64,000 bases of DNA from Mesorhizobium sp. (GCA_027492275.1 JAPUFC010000077.1:1-64000), one strand, 5' to 3'. Shown: positions 47,969-55,837, counted from the stretch's first letter. Numbers and translations: made by a program. Notes: generated by a model not told the origin, from the sequence alone.

Positions 47969-48205
47969 TCAGTGCAGCAAGTCCACCGGCTCCTGCGGCT
48001 TCCTGACGTTTCCCGCCTCGTCCACCTGCGGATCGTCCGCCTGGCCGCGTTGACCGGTCGGACCCGAAGTGCCGGCATCGCCCGAAATGCCGGGGTCCTG
48101 AACTTCCGAGACGCGGCTGCGGCTCGTGGAATCCTTGTCGTCGCGCTCCGGCCTCGGCTGACCGTCAGGCGGCGTGGGCGATGTCTTCCTGGCCTTGCTG
48201 TCCAT
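47969..48205 (-). CDS. Small disordered hydrophilic protein, 78 residues
   Basis: From ATG 48205, with GAGGAGG seven bases upstream. The protein is polar and low-complexity (MDSKARKTSPTPPDGQPRPE, then RDDKDSTSRSRVSEVQ, then GDAGTSGPTGQRGQADDPQ), rich in Asp, Gly, Pro, Ser, with no Cys or membrane segment. This composition is common in stress-induced hydrophilins. It is 11 bp after the stop of the proline-rich gene and likely shares its EcfG promoter. Confidence 0.7.
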   Translation of the reverse strand: MDSKARKTSPTPPDGQPRPERDDKDSTSRSRVSEVQDPGISGDAGTSGPTGQRGQADDPQVDEAGNVRKPQEPVDLLH

Positions 48206-48215
48206 CAATACCTCC

Positions 48216-48356
48216 TCAGCGAACCGGCGGAACGGGGATGGGCTGGGCAGGCGGCATCGGCTCGGGCGGCGCCGGGTCGGGGGCCGGATCGGGATAGGGG
48301 GAGGGCTTTGGACCCGGGTTTCCTGCCCCCGGATATCCTGTCATCGTGCCGGACAT
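48216..48356 (-). CDS. Tiny proline-rich protein, 46 residues
   Basis: Begins ATG TCC GGC ACG at 48356 with GAAGGAG seven bases upstream and ends at TGA 48218-48216. About 19 of 46 residues are Pro, in a PxP pattern (PSPYPDPAPDPAPPEPMPPA), so it is certainly unstructured or polyproline-helical. It lies directly behind a perfect EcfG-type promoter and before another small hydrophilic gene. Function unknown. Confidence 0.6.
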   Translation of the reverse strand: MSGTMTGYPGAGNPGPKPSPYPDPAPDPAPPEPMPPAQPIPVPPVR

Positions 48357-48377
48357 TGGAGTGCTCCTTCACGGTGG

Positions 48378-48402
48378 AACGCCCTCGGTCGCCGCCGGTT
48401 CC
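48378..48402 (-). promoter_or_regulatory. EcfG (general stress) promoter
   Basis: On the minus strand GGAAC (48402-48398), exactly 16 bases, CGTT (48381-48378): a perfect match to the alphaproteobacterial general stress consensus. The -10 box is 21 bases before the proline-rich gene's ATG. Confidence 0.75.
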
Positions 48403-48428
48403 CGCGCGGCGATGCCGGACCGCCGCTG

Positions 48429-49085
48429 TCAGCCTTTCGCGTAGGGGAAGTGGTGGTAGTAGGGCTGCGCCTCCTCCAGTGCGCGCGCGAAGGACGGACG
48501 CGCCATCAGCCGCGCGTGATAGGCGGCGAGGTGTTCCTGGCCGGGGTCGAAGCGCTGCACCTTCTCGGCATAGAACAGCGCCGGGGCGGCCGCGCAGTCG
48601 GCCATGGAGAACGCGTCGCCCGCCGCCCATGTCCGGCCGGCCATTTCGCGGTCGATCATGGCGTAGACGGTCGCCAGCTTCTGCCGCGCCTGCTCGACGC
48701 CGAAGGGATCGGCCTGGCCCTCCGGCCGCAGCCGGTCGATGACGATCTTCTGCATCGGATCCTGCACGTGCAGGTCGTAGAAGCGGTCCGCGGCGCGCAC
48801 CGCCCGCGCCAGATCGCGGTCGTCGGGGACCAGCTTGACCGGTCCGGGAAAATGCTGGTCCAGATAGTCGATGACGATGCTGGTCTCGGCGATCGTCTCG
48901 CCCCGCGCCGAATCCACCAGAACCGGCATCAGGCCGAGCGGCGACAGCTTCATGAACCTGTCGCGCTCCGCGGGATCGCCCAGATCGACGAAGACCTTGT
49001 CGAACGGCGTGCCGTTCTCATAGAGCGCAATCAGCACCTTCTGGCAGAACGAGGCCAGCGGGTGGGAATGCAGCGTCAGCGTCAT
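48429..49085 (-). CDS. Glutathione S-transferase family protein
   Basis: 218 residues from ATG 49085. The thioredoxin-like N-domain opens LTLHSHPLASFCQKVLIALYENG; the Ser/Cys pair near SFCQK is where the catalytic residue of beta- or theta-class GSTs lies. LGLMPVLVDSARGETIAETSIVIDYLD is the glutathione-binding cis-Pro/ESxxI block. The C-terminal helical domain has TWAAGDAFSMADCAAAPALFYAE. Probable cytosolic GST with unknown substrate. Confidence 0.9.
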   Translation of the reverse strand: MTLTLHSHPLASFCQKVLIALYENGTPFDKVFVDLGDPAERDRFMKLSPLGLMPVLVDSARGETIAETSIVIDYLDQHFPGPVKLVPDDRDLARAVRAADRFYDLHVQDPMQKIVIDRLRPEGQADPFGVEQARQKLATVYAMIDREMAGRTWAAGDAFSMADCAAAPALFYAEKVQRFDPGQEHLAAYHARLMARPSFARALEEAQPYYHHFPYAKG

Positions 49086-49192
49086 GTCCTGTCGCCTTCG
49101 GCCCGTTTCGTCTTCATGTCGAGACCACCCATTGTCGAGCGCGTGAAGCATCCGGTCAAGCCGTTTCGCCCCGTGCCCGGCGGGGGCTGTCC

Positions 49193-49993
49193 CTACCCGA
49201 CGTCCTCGGCGACGGCATCCGGCACGGGCGCGATCTCCACCAGCGGCGCCGGGATGTCCGTCGTCTTCTCCGCCGCCTTGCAGATGTCGGCGATCACGCA
49301 GCGCGGGCATTCCGGCTTGCGCGCCTTGCACACATAGCGCCCGTGCAGGATCAGCCAGTGATGCGCGTGGCGCATGTATTTCTGCGGGATGATGCGCACC
49401 AGCCCGGCTTCCACCTGCTCGGGCGTCTTGCCGGGCGCCAGCCCCAGCCTGTTGCCGATGCGGAAGATATGCGTGTCCACCGCCATGGTCGGCTGGCCGA
49501 AGGCCATGTTCAGCACCACGTTGGCCGTCTTGCGGCCGACGCCGGGCAGCTTCACCAGCGCCTCGCGGTCGTCCGGCACCGCGCCGCCATGGTCGCGCAG
49601 CAGCGCCTGCGACAGGGCGATGACGTTCTTCGCCTTGGCGCGCCACAGGCCGATGGTGCGGATCATTTCGCCCACCGCCTCCTCGCCGAGAGCCACCATC
49701 TTCTGCGGCGTGTCGGCGGCCTTGAACAGCGCCTGCGTCGCCTTGTTCACGCCCGCATCCGTCGCCTGCGCCGACAGCACCACCGCGACCAGGAGCGTGA
49801 AGGCGTTGACATGCTCGAGTTCGCCCTTCGGCTCCGGCCGCTGCACGGCGAAGCGGCGAAAGATCTCCTCCACCTCGGCCGGCGTGTAGAGCGCATGCGG
49901 CCGCCTCGGGCGCGGCCTCGGCCTGACCGCCGCGCCGTCGCGGACCTTCACGGCGGCCGACGGCGCGGCATCTTTTCGCTTGGGCTTTTGCAT
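49193..49993 (-). CDS. nth: Endonuclease III
   Basis: 266 residues from ATG 49993; the first 35 form a basic Pro/Arg extension. Helix-hairpin-helix: LPGVGRKTANVVLNMAFGQPTMAVDTHIFRIGNRLGL with catalytic Lys (GRKTAN) and Asp (VDTHIFR). The iron-sulfur cluster is C-x6-C-x2-C-x5-C in CKARKPECPRC...C. It removes oxidised pyrimidines and cuts AP sites. A DUF2244 gene is divergent just upstream, 22 bp away. Confidence 0.97.
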   Translation of the reverse strand: MQKPKRKDAAPSAAVKVRDGAAVRPRPRPRRPHALYTPAEVEEIFRRFAVQRPEPKGELEHVNAFTLLVAVVLSAQATDAGVNKATQALFKAADTPQKMVALGEEAVGEMIRTIGLWRAKAKNVIALSQALLRDHGGAVPDDREALVKLPGVGRKTANVVLNMAFGQPTMAVDTHIFRIGNRLGLAPGKTPEQVEAGLVRIIPQKYMRHAHHWLILHGRYVCKARKPECPRCVIADICKAAEKTTDIPAPLVEIAPVPDAVAEDVG

Positions 49994-50015
49994 CGCCCCT
50001 CTATATTCTACGCCC

Positions 50016-50507
50016 ATGAGCGAAACAAATGCGCCGGCGGAAGCGGACGCGCCTTTTTTCCAGGCGCTGCTGACCCCCCACCGCTCGCTCGGGCGGCAGG
50101 GTTTCCTGGTCCTCATGGCCACGCTGACGGCCGGATGGCTGATCACCGGCCTGTTCTTCCTTGCCCATGGCGCGTGGCCCGTCTTCGGCTTCTTCGGGCT
50201 CGACGTGCTGCTGCTGTACGCCGCCTTCCGCATGAACTATCGCGCCGCCCGCGCGCGAGAGGAGGTGTCGGTGTCGCGCACCGCGCTCGACATCCGCAAG
50301 GTCGCGCCGTCCGGCCGCGCCGAGGTGCATCGCTTCAACCCGTTCTGGGCGCGGTTTTCCGTCGCCCGCCACGAGATGATCGGCGTCACCGCCATGACTG
50401 TCGAGGCGCAGGGGCGGTCGGTCGGCATCGGCGGCTTCCTCAATCCCGACGACCGGGAGAGCTTCGCCGCCGCCTTCGCGCAGGCTTTGGCGAAAGCACG
50501 CGCCTAG
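50016..50507 (+). CDS. DUF2244 membrane protein
   Basis: 163 residues with two adjacent membrane helices (GFLVLMATLTAGWLITGLFFL and PVFGFFGLDVLLLYAAF, about residues 30-75) and a C-terminal soluble domain with WARFSVARHEMIGVTAMTVEAQGRSVGIGGFLNPDDRESFAAAFAQAL. The layout and NPDDRESFAA end match DUF2244. Function unknown; it commonly lies next to nth in Rhizobiales, as here. Confidence 0.88.
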   Translation: MSETNAPAEADAPFFQALLTPHRSLGRQGFLVLMATLTAGWLITGLFFLAHGAWPVFGFFGLDVLLLYAAFRMNYRAARAREEVSVSRTALDIRKVAPSGRAEVHRFNPFWARFSVARHEMIGVTAMTVEAQGRSVGIGGFLNPDDRESFAAAFAQALAKARA

Positions 50508-50568
50508 CAGGAAACGGGTGGAGAAGCGGGCTCATCGTCGCGATATTGGCGTACAAGGAGAAAACGCC

Positions 50569-51462
50569 ATGAACGCCCAGACCGCGATCCTGACAAAGGA
50601 CATCACCCCGCTTCCCGGCGACGCCCACGCGCATGATTACGAGACCGTGCGCCGCGTCATCGAGAAGATCACGCTGGACTATCGCGGCCAGCCCTCGCTG
50701 GAGGCGCTGGCGGCCGAGGTCGGCGAGACGCCGACGGCGCTGCAAAAGCTCTTCACCCGCTGGGCCGGCCTGAGCCCGAAGGCCTTCCTGCAGGCCGTGA
50801 CGCTCGATCACGCGCGCAGGCTGCTCGACCAGGGCCTGCCGCTGCTCGAAGCCTCGCTGGAGGTCGGCATGTCCGGCCCCGGCCGCCTGCACGACCTGTT
50901 CGTGACGCATGAGGCCATGTCGCCGGGCGACTACAAGACGCGCGGCGCCGGGCTCACCATCCGCTACGGCTTCCACCTGTCGCCGTTCGGCGTGGCGCTG
51001 CTCATGGTCACCGACCGCGGCCTCGCCGGCCTGTCCTTCAACGACGCCGGCGCGGAGCGGGCGGCGTTCGCGGACATGGCGGGCCGCTGGCCCAACGCCT
51101 CTTATGTCGAGGACCCGGCGGCGACGGCGCCCTATGCGGCGCGCATCTTCGATCCGGCCCGCTGGCGCGACGAGCAGCCGCTGCGCGTCGTGCTGATCGG
51201 CACGGATTTCCAAGTGCGGGTCTGGGAGGCGCTGCTGAATATCCCGATGGGCCGGGCGCGGACCTATTCCTCGATCGCCGCCGAGATCGGCACCCCGGCG
51301 GCCAGCCGCGCGGTCGGCGCGGCGATCGGCGCGAATCCCATATCCTTCGTCGTCCCCTGCCACCGCGCGCTGGGAAAGTCCGGCGCGCTCACCGGCTATC
51401 ACTGGGGCCTGACCCGCAAGCGCGCCATCCTAGGTTGGGAGGCCGGACGGCTGTCCTGCTGA
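50569..51462 (+). CDS. AraC-Ogt fusion: methylated-DNA-protein-cysteine methyltransferase with AraC domain
   Basis: 297 residues from ATG 50569 (CAAGGAGA upstream). Residues about 25-125 are an AraC-type helix-turn-helix pair (EALAAEVGETPTALQKLFTRWAG and LSPKAFLQAVTLDHARRLL). The C-terminal alkyltransferase has the acceptor Cys in VVPCHRALGKSGALTGYHWGLTRKRAIL, and an AYGEVWRT-like TYSSIAAEIGTP stretch before it. It lacks the N-terminal AdaA zinc/methyl-phosphotriester domain of full Ada, so it may sense damage only through its own repair Cys. Confidence 0.93.
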   Translation: MNAQTAILTKDITPLPGDAHAHDYETVRRVIEKITLDYRGQPSLEALAAEVGETPTALQKLFTRWAGLSPKAFLQAVTLDHARRLLDQGLPLLEASLEVGMSGPGRLHDLFVTHEAMSPGDYKTRGAGLTIRYGFHLSPFGVALLMVTDRGLAGLSFNDAGAERAAFADMAGRWPNASYVEDPAATAPYAARIFDPARWRDEQPLRVVLIGTDFQVRVWEALLNIPMGRARTYSSIAAEIGTPAASRAVGAAIGANPISFVVPCHRALGKSGALTGYHWGLTRKRAILGWEAGRLSC

Positions 51463-51535
51463 CGGATTAACCCCGTGTTAACCATGCGCCCTTAGGTTGT
51501 ATTATTGTGAATAATGCACGCATAAGGCGATTTCC

Positions 51536-52000
51536 ATGGAAAGCAAGCCTGTCCTCGCCGCCCTCGCGGCCTCCTGTCTGGCCGTGCCCGCCGGCGCGGC
51601 GAACGTCACCTTCGAGGGCTCGGTCACGCCGACCTGCACGCTCACGGTAAACTCCAACGGCATCATGAAGGTCAGCGCCAATCTCCAGTCGCTGAGTTCG
51701 CACAATGCCGGCGGACAGGCCGGCGTCGTCCAGCTCACCACGACGGGCGGCGTGCAGGTCAGCGTCGATCCCGTCACGGACGCCGACCTCAAGCCGTCGG
51801 CCGACACCAGCGCCACCACCTGGACGCCGACCTATGCGGCGGCGGGCGCCCACACGATCAGCGAGACCGGCAGCGCCACCACACTGTCGGCACCGGGAAC
51901 CTCGACGGTCTCCGTCCACCTCGCCGGCACGAAGGCGGGCAGCGACCGCTTCGCGGCGGGCGACTATTCCGCCACCGTCGTCGTGCTCTGCGAGGAGTGA
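51536..52000 (+). CDS. Secreted beta-rich protein A of a four-gene cluster
   Basis: 154 residues. N-terminal signal peptide (MESKPVLAALAASCLAVPAGAA, cut before NVTFEG). Mature part: many short beta strands, Thr/Ser/Val rich, with two Cys: TPTCTLTVNS near the start and VVVLCEE at the end. The spaced Cys pair that closes the fold and the final V-V-V strand resemble spore-coat-protein-U (SCPU) or fimbrial-subunit folds. I cannot assign a named family. It begins a cluster whose genes overlap or nearly touch. Confidence 0.7.
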   Translation: MESKPVLAALAASCLAVPAGAANVTFEGSVTPTCTLTVNSNGIMKVSANLQSLSSHNAGGQAGVVQLTTTGGVQVSVDPVTDADLKPSADTSATTWTPTYAAAGAHTISETGSATTLSAPGTSTVSVHLAGTKAGSDRFAAGDYSATVVVLCEE

Positions 52001-52008
52001 GGCGCGCC

Positions 52009-52395
52009 ATGCGCAGGAGCCTAGCCGCGGCGGCGCTCGCCGCCCTGCTGTGCGTCCCGGCCGCCGGCCAGTCCATGTCGCCGATGCGCGGCCAGGTCGC
52101 GTCCTTCGACGACGCCTTCGCGGTGCGCGTCTTCCCGGCCAATCCCTATGGCCACCGCATCCGCATCGCCGTGCGCGTCTACGATCAGGAGTTCCGTCCG
52201 GTCGCGGCCCGCATAGCGCCCAACGATTTCATGCTCGGCGCCGATGCCTCCCGGCCGGTGCTGGTCGTCGTGCCCTTCGACGGCGCGGCGACGCGCAAAG
52301 TGCGTATCTGTACCGAAAGCGTTCCCTTTCCCGGCGAGCAAACGCAGATAAAGGCGCAGATATGCGGAAAATTCCTTGGGCAGCGGCGCTTCTGA
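52009..52395 (+). CDS. Secreted Ig-like protein B of a four-gene cluster (chaperone-like N-domain)
   Basis: 128 residues from ATG 52009 (GAGGAG upstream; a GTG at 51997 overlaps the previous stop). Signal peptide RRSLAAAALAALLCVPAAGQ. The mature part looks like a single Ig-type domain: AVRVFPANPYGHRIRIAVRVYDQEF, ARIAPNDFMLGADASRPVLVVVPF, then RKVRICTES and KAQICGKFLGQR. The middle resembles the first domain of PapD-type pilus chaperones, but the second domain is missing. The end overlaps gene C by 34 bp. Confidence 0.65.
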   Translation: MRRSLAAAALAALLCVPAAGQSMSPMRGQVASFDDAFAVRVFPANPYGHRIRIAVRVYDQEFRPVAARIAPNDFMLGADASRPVLVVVPFDGAATRKVRICTESVPFPGEQTQIKAQICGKFLGQRRF

Positions 52396-52814
52396 GCCTT
52401 TCCTGTTCGCCCGCCGCCGCAGAGCCCGTCTACAACCTCAACCAGAGCCAGACCGGCTTCACGCTTCCGGGCGTCTCCCTGCCGCAGGGGCAAGACGAGG
52501 TGCGCGCCGCCGACGGCACCACCTGCCGCTCCTCCGTCTCCGGCACCGGCGCCTATCTCGACATCGGCGTGATCCGCGGCAACAACAGCGCCGACAACGA
52601 CCTCGCCACCTATGGCCGCGTCGTCATCCCCATCGGCCGCAATCCGAAGCGCATCGATTGCTCGAAACTCTACCAGCTCGAGGTCGAGCGGCTCCAGATG
52701 GAGCTGAAGCTGCTCAAGATGGGCCTGGCCGAAGGCGGCGCGCGACCGGCCGGCGGGGCGACCGAGGCGTCCTGGGTGCAGGAAGGCTGGAGCGACAAGG
52801 GACGCGGCAGATGA
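52362..52814 (+). CDS. Secreted protein C of a four-gene cluster, with C-terminal helix
   Basis: 150 residues from ATG 52362, inside the end of gene B. Signal peptide (AALLSLSCSPAAA, cut before EPVYNLN). The mature part has a glycine-rich FTLPGVSLPQGQDEVRAADG, CRSSVSGTGAYLDIGVI, YGRVVIPIGRNPKRIDC with paired Cys, then a charged amphipathic helix (KLYQLEVERLQMELKLLKMG), probably a coiled-coil for assembly. No family recognised. It may be a structural or adaptor protein of the cluster. Confidence 0.65.
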   Translation: MRKIPWAAALLSLSCSPAAAEPVYNLNQSQTGFTLPGVSLPQGQDEVRAADGTTCRSSVSGTGAYLDIGVIRGNNSADNDLATYGRVVIPIGRNPKRIDCSKLYQLEVERLQMELKLLKMGLAEGGARPAGGATEASWVQEGWSDKGRGR

Positions 52815-53266
52815 GGGCTTTCGCCCTGGCGGCCTCCGCGATGCTGATGGCGGCGTCGCCCGCGCCGGCCGCCATCCTCGGCAGTTGCACGGTCGTCATC
52901 GGCGCGACCGGCAAGCTGCGCAACAATCCCGCCATCACGGTGCTGGGCTCCACGCAGCCGGGCGGCTCCAGCGCGACCGCAACGGTCACCGCCAGCTCGG
53001 TCCTGTGCAGCATCCTGAACCTGCTCGACTGCTATTCCGTCTCGACCCCCGCGCCGGCAGGCTTCCTCGCCGCGCCGGGCAATTATTCCAGCGCGCTCTT
53101 CTCCACCGTCTTCCGCCTCGGCTCGGGACCGGACAGGCCGGGCAACACGCCGTTCCGCGTCGCCAACGGCACCTATCAGATGCAGGTCGACCTGACCGCC
53201 GCCTCCACCGCCGGCATCTTTCCCGCCGGGCCGTACCGCGCCGAGGTCACCGTCCGCTGCGAATGA
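52811..53266 (+). CDS. Secreted beta-rich protein D of a four-gene cluster
   Basis: 151 residues; ATG overlaps the gene C stop (ATGA). Signal peptide (RAFALAASAMLMAASPAPAA, cut before ILGSC). The mature protein starts LGSCTVVIGATGKL and ends VTVRCE, giving the same near-N and C-terminal Cys layout as gene A, with extra Cys in SVLCSILNLLDCYS. GTYQMQVDLTAASTAGIFPAGPYRAEV is a typical last pair of strands in SCPU/fimbrial-type subunits. Probably a second subunit of whatever gene A makes. Confidence 0.68.
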   Translation: MRAFALAASAMLMAASPAPAAILGSCTVVIGATGKLRNNPAITVLGSTQPGGSSATATVTASSVLCSILNLLDCYSVSTPAPAGFLAAPGNYSSALFSTVFRLGSGPDRPGNTPFRVANGTYQMQVDLTAASTAGIFPAGPYRAEVTVRCE

Positions 53267-53321
53267 GCTTTTTCGCCGCGCCGCGCCGGGTTAGCCTCGC
53301 CGCGACAGGGAGGCGCGCAAA

Positions 53322-54218
53322 ATGGTCATCGTCATCGGCTCCATCAATCTCGACCTGATAGCCACCGTGGCGCGCCTGCCGTCGCCGGGCGAGACCGTGC
53401 CAGGCGACGGCTTCTCCACCGCGCCGGGCGGCAAGGGCGCCAATCAGGCGCTCGCCGCCGCCCGCGCCCGCGCCACCGTGCGCATGGTCGGCGCGGTGGG
53501 GCGCGACGCCTTTGCCGCGGAAGCGCTGGCGCTGCTGGCGGAAGGCGGCGTCGACCTGTCGGCCATCCGCCATGTCGAGGCGGCGACGGGTGTCGCGCTC
53601 ATTCTGGTCGAAAAGGCCGGCGAGAACGTCATCGCCGTGGTTCCGGGCGCCAATGCAACCGTCCTGCCGGCGCAACTCGCGCAGGTCGCGATCGGCGAGG
53701 GCGAAATCGTCATGCTCCAGCACGAAATCCCGCTGGAAACGGTCGAGGCGGCCTTGGACGCCGCCCGAGCGGCAGGCGCGAAAAGCATTCTCAACACCGC
53801 CCCCTACCGCGAGGAGGCAGCCGCTTTTCTCGCCAGGGCGGACTATGTCGTCGCCAACGAGACGGAATTCGACCTGTATGCGGGGACGCTCGGCCTGTCC
53901 GGCGACGATCGCGAAACGCGGATGCGCGATTTTACCGGCTCGACGGGCGCAACCCTCGTCGTCACGCTGGGCGGCGAGGGTGTCGTCGCGGTCACGCCGG
54001 ACGGTATCCTGCACATCGCCGCCCTGCCGGTCGAGCCCGTCGACACGGTCGGCGCCGGCGACACGTTCTGCGGCTATTTCGCCGCCGGCCTCGCCGCCGG
54101 CATGCCGCTGCGCGAGGCGCTGCGCCGCGCCGCCGCCGCCGGCTCGCTCGCCTGCCTCGGGCCCGGCGCGCAGCCCTCCATCCCGCTGGCGGCCGAGGTG
54201 GACGAGGCGCTGGAATAG
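53322..54218 (+). CDS. rbsK: Ribokinase
   Basis: 298 residues. PfkB/ribokinase motifs: GSINLDLIATV, the substrate loop GGKGANQALAAARA, VVANETEFDLY, and the ATP/catalytic GDTFCGYFAAGLAAG preceded by PVDTVGAGDTF. It phosphorylates ribose (or deoxyribose) from nucleoside breakdown. The repeat copy 6 starts just after the stop. Convergent with the nucleoside hydrolase gene. Confidence 0.92.
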   Translation: MVIVIGSINLDLIATVARLPSPGETVPGDGFSTAPGGKGANQALAAARARATVRMVGAVGRDAFAAEALALLAEGGVDLSAIRHVEAATGVALILVEKAGENVIAVVPGANATVLPAQLAQVAIGEGEIVMLQHEIPLETVEAALDAARAAGAKSILNTAPYREEAAAFLARADYVVANETEFDLYAGTLGLSGDDRETRMRDFTGSTGATLVVTLGGEGVVAVTPDGILHIAALPVEPVDTVGAGDTFCGYFAAGLAAGMPLREALRRAAAAGSLACLGPGAQPSIPLAAEVDEALE

Positions 54219-54224
54219 CGCCGA

Positions 54225-54323
54225 CGCCCCCTCCGGCGCTTCGCGCCACCTCCCCCGTGGACGGGGGAGGATCAGGGTCGAAGCCGGCCGCGCCGCTTGG
54301 ACCACGAAGTGGTGGAGGGGGCG
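54225..54323. repeat. Palindromic mosaic repeat, copy 6 (short form)
   Basis: Outer hairpins GGCGC-TTCG-CGCC (left) and CCAC-GAAG-TGG (right) differ from each other. One inner hairpin module only (CCTCCCCCGTGGACGGGGGAGG), so it is about 20 bases shorter than the others. Lies between convergent rbsK and nucleoside hydrolase genes. Confidence 0.88.
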
Positions 54324-54338
54324 CCCCCGGCCTCCGGC

Positions 54339-55283
54339 CTAACCCAGCCTTCCAACCCGCTCCGTCAGCATGGCGAAGAAGCCGTCGGCGTCGATGTCGC
54401 GCATGAAAGTGACGTTCTTCGGCAGCTTGGTCACGCCCCACCAGTCGGCCACCGTCATGCCCATGGTCAGCTCGGAGCAGGTTTCCACCGTGACGTTGCA
54501 GTAGCGGCCGGAAAACAGGTCCGGCTGGATGAGCCAGGCGATCACGCAGGGGTCGTGGAGCGGCCCGCCGTCAGTGCCGTATTTCTGCTCGTCATAGCGC
54601 TCGAAGAACTCCAGCATCTCGGCCACCGCCGAGCCGACCCTCGTGCCCAGCGCGCGGAATGCCTTCGTCCGCTTCGCCGTGGTCAGCGCCTTGTGCGTCA
54701 CGTCGAGCGGCATCATGACGATCGGCGCGCCGCATCGCAGCACGAGGTCTGCCGCATGCGGATCGACATATATGTTGAACTCGGCCGCGGGCGTCACGTT
54801 GCCGCCTTCGAACAGGCCGCCGCCCATCAGCACGATCTGCTGGATCCGCGACGCGATCCGCGGCTCGCGCGCCAGCGCCAGCCCGATATTCGTCAGCGGC
54901 CCCAGCGTGCACAGCGTCACCGTGCCGGCCGGCTCGCGCATCAGCGTGTCGACGATGAAATCGACCGCGTGCCGGTCCTGCAGCGGCATCACCGGCTCCG
55001 GCAGCGCCGGCCCGTTGAGGCCGGTCTTGCCGTGCACCTCCTCGGCCGTCACCAGGCGGCGCATCATCGGCCGGTCCGCGCCGGCGAAGACCCTGATGTC
55101 GGTGCGCTTGGCCAGTTCGCACACTTTGCGCGCGTTGGTCTCGGTAAGCGCCAGCGGCACGTTGCCGGCGACGGCCGTGATGCCGAGCACTTCCAGCTCC
55201 GGGCTCGCCAGCGCCAGCAGGATGGCGACGGCGTCGTCCTGACCGGGATCGGCGTCGATGATGATGCGGGTCTTGTCGGGCAT
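54339..55283 (-). CDS. Inosine-uridine preferring nucleoside hydrolase
   Basis: 314 residues. The Ca-binding motif DADPGQDDAVAILLALAS is at residues 10-27 (Asp10, Asp12, Asp16, Asp17). Also GPLTNIGLALAREPRI, a metal-binding Asp in PLHDPCVIAWL, and the usual strand VLGITAVAGNV. It hydrolyses N-ribosidic bonds of nucleosides, releasing ribose for ribokinase. Convergent with rbsK. Divergent from hsp20. Confidence 0.94.
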   Translation of the reverse strand: MPDKTRIIIDADPGQDDAVAILLALASPELEVLGITAVAGNVPLALTETNARKVCELAKRTDIRVFAGADRPMMRRLVTAEEVHGKTGLNGPALPEPVMPLQDRHAVDFIVDTLMREPAGTVTLCTLGPLTNIGLALAREPRIASRIQQIVLMGGGLFEGGNVTPAAEFNIYVDPHAADLVLRCGAPIVMMPLDVTHKALTTAKRTKAFRALGTRVGSAVAEMLEFFERYDEQKYGTDGGPLHDPCVIAWLIQPDLFSGRYCNVTVETCSELTMGMTVADWWGVTKLPKNVTFMRDIDADGFFAMLTERVGRLG

Positions 55284-55318
55284 TTCGGGGTCCTGCTGCG
55301 CATGCTGTTCCGGCCGAC

Positions 55319-55347
55319 CTTGAACTTGCCGGCGGAACCGACCATAT
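55319..55347 (+). promoter_or_regulatory. Heat-shock (sigma-32) promoter of hsp20
   Basis: CTTGAA (55319-55324), 17 bases, CCATAT (55342-55347) fits the alphaproteobacterial RpoH pattern CTTG-N17/18-CYTAT with one variation. The start codon is 67 bases further on, leaving a leader of about 60 bases that could hold an RNA thermometer. Confidence 0.6.
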
Positions 55348-55414
55348 CAACGGCATCGGGAAGAATGCCATCCGGGTTTTTCCTGATTATGTCGCTCTGA
55401 GAGGACATCGTAAC

Positions 55415-55837
55415 ATGACCCGCATGACCCCCTTCTCGAGTCCGCTTCTGCTCGGATTCGACACGATGGAGAAGACGCTGGAGCGCCTCTCCAAGACGGG
55501 TGATTCCTATCCGCCCTACAACATCGAGCGGCTGCGCTCGGCCGAGAACGCGCAGAGGCTGCGCATCACGCTGGCCGTCGCCGGATTCGCCGAGGCGGAT
55601 CTGGAGGTGACGACCGAGGAGAACCAGCTCGTCGTGCGCGGCCGCCAGAACGACGACACCGAGCGCGAGTTCCTGCACCGCGGCATCGCCGCGCGCCAGT
55701 TCCAGCGCTGCTTCGTCCTGGCCGACGGCATGCGCGTGGTCGGCGCGGAGCTGAAGAACGGGCTTCTGTCGATCGATCTCGACAGGCCCGAGCCGGAAAG
55801 GCTGGTCCGCAAGATCAACATTTCCGTGAAGGACTGA
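55415..55837 (+). CDS. Hsp20/alpha-crystallin small heat-shock protein
   Basis: 140 residues. The alpha-crystallin domain runs from about 40: PPYNIERL, RLRITLAVAGFAEADLEVTTEENQLVVRGRQ, REFLHRGIAARQFQRCFVLADGMRVVGAELKNGLLSIDLDRPEPE, then the short KINISVKD end. The HRGIAARQFQR form and the EKTLERL N-terminus are of the rhizobial HspH/IbpA class. It holds unfolded proteins at high temperature. A DUF1150 gene follows, as usual. Confidence 0.96.
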   Translation: MTRMTPFSSPLLLGFDTMEKTLERLSKTGDSYPPYNIERLRSAENAQRLRITLAVAGFAEADLEVTTEENQLVVRGRQNDDTEREFLHRGIAARQFQRCFVLADGMRVVGAELKNGLLSIDLDRPEPERLVRKINISVKD

